Assembly: GCF_000003815.2 (NCBI RefSeq)
Contig: NC_049990.1
Coordinates: 11,745,549-11,809,548, forward strand
Direction of reading: 5' to 3'
Source: Branchiostoma floridae
Lineage: Eukaryota > Chordata > Leptocardii > Amphioxiformes > Branchiostomatidae
DNA length: 64,000 nt
The notes under the pieces were generated by a model. The model did no database searches, was not told where the DNA came from, and saw nothing but the letters and a program-made list of their open reading frames with translations. Below are positions 58,600 to 64,000 of the stretch, piece by piece. The translations under genes were made by a program, and so were the position numbers. The number at the start of each line of letters is the position of its first letter. The stretch's first letter is position 1.

Positions 58600-59027
58600 T
58601 CACATTTTAGGTTTACTGAAAGCCTTTTTGAAGGAAAACTTTCTCGTTCTCGTTGGCCTCTGCAGCAGCCTCTCGGACGTTGACCTTCTGATGGCCCTGC
58701 CCACATATCGCATCCTCGGCCACTCATTGGCTGTCAGTATGGGTGACGCCTTCTCTGGCACCTCCTCCTCCAGGTCAGCGTCCAATGCGATGGAGTCTCC
58801 CGACTGAGATCTCCTGATTGACGGGTTGGATGCTGCACGAGCTTCCAGCTCCAAGTCCTGTAGCTCTTCCTCTGAGTCTACGAGGATGATGCGGAAAGGG
58901 CTGCCGGGAACGTGGATTTCCGACCACTTTACGTCTATAGCGTACTCGCCAGGCTCGGTGGGATCGTAACGGACAATGACAGTCCTGCCTTTCGGCCCTG
59001 TTGGTGTCATCTGAACGTTGAAGGCAC
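58600..59027 (-). CDS. Gene A terminal exon: end of last repeat plus charged tail
   Basis: The exon starts with AFNVQMTP, completes the repeat with YDPTEPGEYAIDVKWSEIHV and PGSPFRIILVDSEEEL, then leaves the Ig fold. The tail of about 85 residues has an acidic segment (LDADLEEEVPE) and ends very basic (RTRKFSFKKAFSKPKM). It contains two RRSxS sites (IRRSQS, IRRSTS) of the kind basophilic kinases use; phosphorylation is inference. Stop codon TGA. A possible polyadenylation signal (ATTAAA on the minus strand) lies at 58317-58322. Confidence 0.87.
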
Positions 59028-62000
59028 CTGAAAGCAATATCAAAAGAGTCCCAGTCACAAAATATAGTGCAACCTTCATGAAACGTCTAACCGTTTGCAT
59101 CAAAATTTGTACTCAGTTCCTAGAGGAAGTGTTGTATTGGATGTCAAAGAAGGACTGAGCTGCAACAGAGTTTAGCAAGAAAATATGCCGTCTAGACAAT
59201 AGGTTTGTAGATACTGTAAGTTTAGAAAGTTTTTACCAACTTTGACAAAGCATCCCTTTACGTTTCATCAAAAGCTTGAAATAGATCTTTAGGCTTTAAA
59301 AAATTTGCAGCAGATTGAATCTAAATCCAACCATCTGGAGTGTAAAGAAAAAATTAGGAAACCAAAGCAAAGAATTGTAAAGTGCGCCCCCTACCTTTCG
59401 GTCCATGTACCCGCACCTTGAGCTGCCCCGGCCCAGCCTCCACAGTTTCACACACGAACTCTCCCACGAACCTGCCCAGCACGCCGTTAGACAGGCCCGG
59501 ACCAAAGGCTTTCACCTTAGCCGGATCCGGGTAACCAACGATGTTGACGATAAATGGGCTCCCTGTTAGAAATTTCATAATTCAGAGTTAGGTCCATAAA
59601 TATCCATATACCCTTTTAATATTCTGATGCTTTGTGTTCTTTGTACATGTATATCAATATATCTTTTTGCATTTCGCGTGTACATTTTGTGCTTACAATT
59701 TCTTCCGTAATATTATAATGAAATAGGAATATAAAATAGATCTTGAAATTCTACATACTAAGCACTATACTTAGGTTAATCACTGGCTGAGTAAATACGA
59801 TGAAGCATCTTCTCTTTCCATCGCAAATGAAATATGAAGATCAAGAATTAGGATACGTTTATCAACGTTTACTATGCATAGGAACTTATCCAAAATATGA
59901 TTTAGATATGAGTGACATTTGCATACGATCTGTATCTGTATCTGTATCTATATAGCCGGTATAACCGCCATTCGGCGTAACACACCAGCTTCGTGTTCAA
60001 CAATTTTTACATGTTCAACAATTTTTAATATTTAGATGTATTGATTCTGCAAGTTCATTCTAATGACGCTGAAAAAAGTGATAGATGTCACTCAAAACGT
60101 CTGGAAGTAAATTTACCCAGTTGTAGATATTCAATTGTGTTAGAAGAAATGAACTGAGATGTTACCTGGAATATAAGACCCGTCATATTTGATCTCCAGC
60201 TTGTGTTTGCCCTTCTCCACCGGATGGAGACACAGCAGGAAGGTGCCGTTAAAGTTATCCGTCAGGTCCACTCGGGCAGGCTTCGAGGGGCCCAAACACC
60301 TGGCCGCTAGCTTACCTAGGGGATAGAAATCACATGAAATAGCGGTTAGTCCCCTTTGACTGCAGATTTTAAACATTCAAATCTTTTACTACAATATTCG
60401 TTGACAATACAACAAGTATTGGCACAACAAAGATGAAGTGTACGACCTTCTACTACTAGTATACGTATGACAACGACGCATTCGACATTGAATAATATTT
60501 ATGTCACCACCGAATAAAAGGACAATTCACCATAGCTAAGGATACCTCATTCCACACAGCTGAAATCGCTTTCACATCAAGGTCAACTGGGTTGTAGATA
60601 AGCATGAAAGTTCATCTCTGTTGGGAGAATACATTATTGAAAAATGCTAACACTTTACATGGCCCACCCTCAACAGAGTGGGGGAGGGGGGGGTTAACAT
60701 ATAGACCGTCTGATGCTTATGACTACCTCCTACAAAAGTGGTATGTTCCTGACGTCACTGCTGGGGATAAAAGGGTCATCCATTCATTGAACAAGGTCGA
60801 CGGAGTTCGCCCAAAAATTTAGGGGGCTAAATCCCTATAGTGCTAATTCCAGTGTTGAATGTTAAGTGTTAGCATTTTTCTATAATGGGTTGCAGATAGA
60901 TTGCTGCTTACCTCCCCTGCCAGCTTTCCTGATGTCTACGGTAGCCCTGAGCGCCTGACCGCCAAACCCCCACTTCAGTCCCGAGAACACCACCCTGGCA
61001 GAGTCGATTGGTTTCGTCACAGACACTTTAAATGGGGCTCCGTTTATCTTCTTCCCCGACCACGTGATGTTCAACAAGTAAGATCCTTTTGTAAGAGAAA
61101 AAAAAGGAACATATTAGTGTATTGGGTGACTAAACAACCAACGACTCTACATTAAATACGAACATTGAAAAAGCCATAATATATAGGAAGTAAAGCACAT
61201 GAGAGAATATTAGTAATACATAACAATGATGGTGGAAATGCTTCACTTAGTTGTAGAAAGTAGTATATATGTAAGTGTGTACCTGGTATATCGGGTTTGT
61301 ACGTCGCTTTGTATGTATTTTTCCTGTCAGGTATCGCCTCTATCTTGACAGGAACATCAGCCTTCAGTCCATTCAGGATGCAACTGGGAGTACCTAGCAT
61401 GTGTTGACATAAGATTTTATCAAAGAAGTGATGAATTAATCGCAAATCAACAACGCAATTTTAAAACATGATGAATTTAAAGATTTAAGTACAGGTGGCT
61501 CAGTCCCTAGGGCGTCGCCAAAAAACTGTCAGATATATTTCTAACCTTTTCCAGCTTGAGACCCATCCAGTGTAAACTCTGCTGTCCGTGCGACTTGTGC
61601 CTTCCTGAGTCCCTCCCCCCAGACCACTACTTTGGTATGGTCCACCGGAAGTGCACTTGTCCTCTTCTTTGCCAAACCGTAGATGGGTGAAGACGGAATG
61701 TGTGCGTCTGAGAAGAGGATTTCTATCAGGTGTTTTCCTGGAAGAGAGCAAAACAGACTCTTGAAATCACCAAAAATGATTACAAATGATTATCAAGGAG
61801 GACTATATGCTAATTTTACAAAACAGTCTCCCCTTCATCAAAGAAAATTAAGTAAATAGAAACATAGCAAACGAATTATGGTTCAATTTGCCATATTTTA
61901 AGACAAATCACAGAATAGAACCGAAACAACAACTAAAACAACTAAAAAAAGTCAACAACCAACAAGAAACAAACTAAGTTAAACCTTCCTAACCAAACAA

Positions 62001-63266
62001 AATTACAAATGGTTGTCATGGAGGGCTATGTGCTAACTTTACTTTAATGAACTAAATACAAACGTTACAAACGCAACAGATTATGGTTCAATTTGCCATA
62101 TTTCAAGAATAAAATCAAAACAACAACTAACACAGCTAGAAAATCAACAAACCAAGAAACAAACTATTACTAACTAACCTTCTTCTTCTGGGACGAAGCT
62201 TATTCTCTGCTTGCCGCCATTTTCCTGCCCCACCTGCACCGGTGTCTGACGGGAAGGCCCCTGGACAGACGCCTTGACCTTGCCCGGCCCTGCCTCCGCC
62301 GTGTCCAACAGGATGAAGCAAGTTTCCCGGATGAAGAGGAGGATTCTGCCCTTCTTGTCCAGTAACCTGCGCAGTTCTCCCAGCAGTTGGACTTTAGACG
62401 GGTTCACTACCACTGGATGGAAGGGGCTCCCTGCAAAGGGTTCAATCATTGGCAAAAACTGAGTCAAGGTCATCAATATCAAGCAACGCTAAACAAAGAA
62501 CATATCAGCTAAATTGATGCCAATCACATTTGTCACAACTTATTAGTGGAAGACTAGAATATCATACATATAACATTTAAAAATGATTAGAAATACATTC
62601 TAAAGATCGTTTTCGCTTAAAAAGTTTACATTTATATAAGTCAATACGAATGCTATGAAGAGGAAATCAAAATCACGACAAAAAGGCTCCGCCCTTGACC
62701 TGTCGCCAAAAATCACTTACGTACCGTCTATTTCTGTCCCGTCATATCCGACATAAATGTCAAAGATGCCGACTTCCACCGGAGTAAAGCTGACGTAGAA
62801 TCTGCTACCGTCTTGCTGGATCTTGTGTTTGGCTATAGTGTTGGGACCTGCAAGTTTTTATGGAGGAAGTGGAAAGTAGAAAGATAAAGAGAAATACTAG
62901 TAGTAAGGAGCTTTAAATATGTTGTTTCATAACTGTTATGGTGTGTTTGAAATCGTTGTTTCTATTTTTTCTACTCCGTACATATATACGTAAGTGACAA
63001 ATGGGCGAGAGAATAGTTAATTGAACAAATGAATCCATAAATGACAGATTGAATGAATGGACGAATATTCTTGATGAATCAATGAATAATAAAATACAAA
63101 CCGTTGATTTTGACATCTAGTCTGTCGGATTTGCCGTCTGTTGTCTCGACGATGAACTGCGCAGGCGTGTTCTGGAAGCACCTGTACAGCCCCTCCCCGC
63201 TAGCCGTGGCCTTCGCTTTCCCGCCTTTTGCACCCACGATTATCTTCTTCAGCTTCGTGAACTCCT
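58600..63266 (-). CDS. Gene A: filamin-like protein, C-terminal part (5' end outside window)
   Basis: Nine coding exons on the minus strand: 63102-63266, 62725-62847, 62179-62430, 61546-61737, 61283-61393, 60912-61085, 60166-60315, 59395-59562 and 58600-59027 (stop TGA at 58600-58602). All eight introns are GT-AG and phase 1, and the frame stays open through all of them, giving about 586 residues. The residues form about five filamin Ig-like repeats, recognised by GSPF at strand ends, AGPG turns, YxPxxxG and the VxGPGL start. Filamins crosslink actin and scaffold receptors and signalling proteins in the cytoplasm; that role is family knowledge. The first exon begins mid-codon, so the gene continues to the right, and any CH actin-binding domain would be there. 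The last repeat is followed by an acidic stretch and a basic tail. Gene B starts about 3.2 kb downstream in the same direction. The filamin family call is secure; the subfamily is not. Confidence 0.88.
59395..59562 (-). CDS. Gene A exon 8: start of the last filamin repeat
   Basis: This 168-base exon encodes GSPFIVNIVGYPDPAKVKAF, then GPGLSNGVLGRFVGEFVCET and LKVRVHGPKG. The GPGL, FVCET and VHGPKG signatures mark the final repeat in all three complete C-termini of this locus. Gene C has an exon of identical length at 31756-31923; gene B has 52668-52841. Confidence 0.9.
59930..59988 (-). repeat. SINE/LINE-type 3' tail copy with GATACA repeat
   Basis: Read on the minus strand: CTGGTGTGTTACGCC, then ACCGGCTATATAGATACAG and further GATACA units. 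Located in a gene A intron. Confidence 0.5.
60166..61085 (-). CDS. Gene A exons 6-7: filamin repeat
   Basis: Exon 60912-61085 (174 bases) encodes YLLNITWSGKKINGAPFKVS and then VVFSGLKWGFGGQALRATVD. Exon 60166-60315 (150 bases) encodes GKLAARCLGPSKPARVDL and KHKLEIKYDGSYIPG. The second exon has exactly the length of its gene C counterpart (32294-32443). The intron between them carries the inverted-repeat element at 60633-60886. Confidence 0.86.
60633..60886. mobile_element. Small inverted-repeat element, about 254 bases
   Basis: Arms at 60633-60655 and 60864-60886 (core GAAAAATGCTAACACTT) match at 22 of 23 positions in inverted orientation. The interior has a G run and no frame. It lies in the gene A intron between exons 60912-61085 and 60166-60315. 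Target duplication is unclear. Confidence 0.5.
61283..61737 (-). CDS. Gene A exons 4-5: filamin repeat
   Basis: Exon 61546-61737 (192 bases) is read between acceptor TCTTCCAG and donor GTTAGA. In the spliced frame it gives LIEILFSDAHIPSSPIYGL, then VVVWGEGLRKAQVARTAEF and LDGSQAGKG. A longer unspliced frame over the same bases, reading past the donor, is not filamin-like. Exon 61283-61393 (111 bases) gives GTPSCILNGL and YKATYKPDIPG. Gene C has the same pair at 34737-34946 and 33418-33528, the latter also exactly 111 bases. Confidence 0.85.
61779..62178. repeat. Tandem intron duplication of about 220 bases in gene A
   Basis: Segments starting at 61779 and 62002 share ATTACAAATG, CTAACTTTAC-like sequence and TTATGGTTCAATTTGCCATA at an offset of about 223 bases. 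The right copy abuts the donor of exon 62179-62430. The left copy ends with CTTCC at 61984, which looks like a relic of that donor. Confidence 0.7.
62179..62430 (-). CDS. Gene A exon 3: most of one filamin repeat
   Basis: This 252-base exon opens with GSPFHPVVVNPSKVQLLGEL and holds LDTAEAGPGKVKASVQGP and ISFVPEEEG. One exon therefore carries almost a whole repeat, unlike the split exons around it. An unusual basic insert (RRLLDKKGRILLF) sits in the first strand loop. The counterpart in gene C is 35485-35718 (234 bases). Confidence 0.86.
62725..63266 (-). CDS. Gene A exons 1-2 in window: one filamin repeat
   Basis: Exon 63102-63266 (165 bases) reads EEFTKLKK, then GEGLYRCFQNTPAQFIVETT and DVKING. 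Exon 62725-62847 (123 bases) continues with FYVSFTPVEVGIFDIYVGYD. Together they make one repeat: the A-to-D strands from the first exon and the YxSFTPxxxG hairpin from the second. The same pair is seen in gene C (36588-36700, 36029-36154) and at the left end of gene D (2661-2807, 1960-2082). Confidence 0.85.
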
Positions 63267-64000
63267 CTGAAAGCACAACAATACAACGTAAGACCCAGTA
63301 TAGACAATATGTATACTACGGAAACAATAGTAGAAGAGCAATCCAGAATATACGATGTCCGAAAACGCATTTTAGTAGACTTCAGGTGGCAATATCACTA
63401 CTTAAGGGAACCGGTGCGACACTGCTGGGTTTGAAAGATTACTCAACGAATTACAGAGATCAAGAACGAATTTTCTTTCTTACGTTTTGTGTATTTTGTT
63501 GTCTTTAAGTCATACTTTTGCGTATTATGCAATATCTACGTAATTTAAAAAGTCGGTAAAAATAACACAGTGCCGAAACGAACCCCGCAGTGCCGCACCG
63601 GTGCCCCAAGTGCAGTGAGATATCACCTATTGCCAGTGTGGTGTTTGTTGTTTTTACTTTGGCAATGGCAATGCTTCCTTGCTCAAAATTTCATTTCCAT
63701 TATGATGCCTTAATAAACGTGCGGCAATGGAGATGCTATACTGTATTGTATTGTATTGTATGAACGATTTTAGCGTTTTAATGGTATTCCGATTTTGATG
63801 GCAATTTTGGGACGTATACGTAACATTTGCATGAAAAGTATAGTGTTGCAGGATGTTCTCTCTAGCTGTTTTTGCACGCACCCTACCTGTGACAACTCCA
63901 GTGAACTGCTAGCAAAAACTATTGTGAGTGAACAACCCGGTGATGCTTGCCCTCTTGCGATTTTCTTTTCCTTATAGCTATTTTGTGTATTTTATTCGAT

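Noticed and set aside
555-63266. One single giant filamin gene across the window
   Set aside because: Internal stops at 58600, 50959 and 29714 follow last-type repeats, and new start exons with upstream in-frame stops occur for B (55419) and C (46111).

Overview
This is eukaryotic nuclear DNA from an animal. Every gene signal is on the minus strand and consists of short exons with GT-AG (once GC-AG) introns. The encoded proteins are almost entirely filamin-type immunoglobulin-like repeats (about 90 residues, with GSPF, AGxG, YTPxxxG and VxGPGL signatures). Two assembly gaps (3073-3172 and 15470-16459), introns of a few hundred bases and many small dispersed repeats suggest a draft invertebrate assembly. 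A lancelet (Branchiostoma) is my best guess, by inference only.

Reading in gene direction (right to left), the window holds four co-oriented filamin-like genes, called A to D here. Gene A (58600 to 63266 and beyond the right edge) supplies the last nine exons of a filamin, about five repeats and a basic tail. Gene B (50959-55419, 4 coding exons, 579 aa) has only two repeats plus a disordered tail of nearly 400 residues. Gene C (29714-46111, 19 coding exons, 1073 aa) has about eight repeats, interrupted by a His/Asp-rich linker and a Tyr-Pro-rich linker. Gene D (from 23803, probably beyond position 1) has a disordered N-terminal region of about 1,070 residues, then at least fifteen repeats. 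None of the B, C or D starts shows a calponin-homology actin-binding domain. If the locus has one, it lies upstream of gene A outside the window.

Gene D is built from a four-exon cassette (a, b, c, d; typically 147, 81, 138 and 174 bases, all introns phase 1) that encodes exactly two filamin repeats and occurs seven times. In two cassettes the d exon is absent, and both are where the assembly gaps fall. The last exons of A and C match one to one in order, phase and often exact length, so the locus grew by tandem gene duplication and by cassette duplication within gene D.

Non-coding DNA holds a pogo/Tigger-like TIR element (4097-4957), an internally deleted mariner with a broken transposase (49955-50532), a 705-base TIR element (28535-29239), a 254-base inverted-repeat element (60633-60886), a LINE remnant (30005-30523), SINE-like tails, minisatellites and several hairpins. 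No rRNA, functional tRNA, CRISPR or prokaryotic feature was seen.
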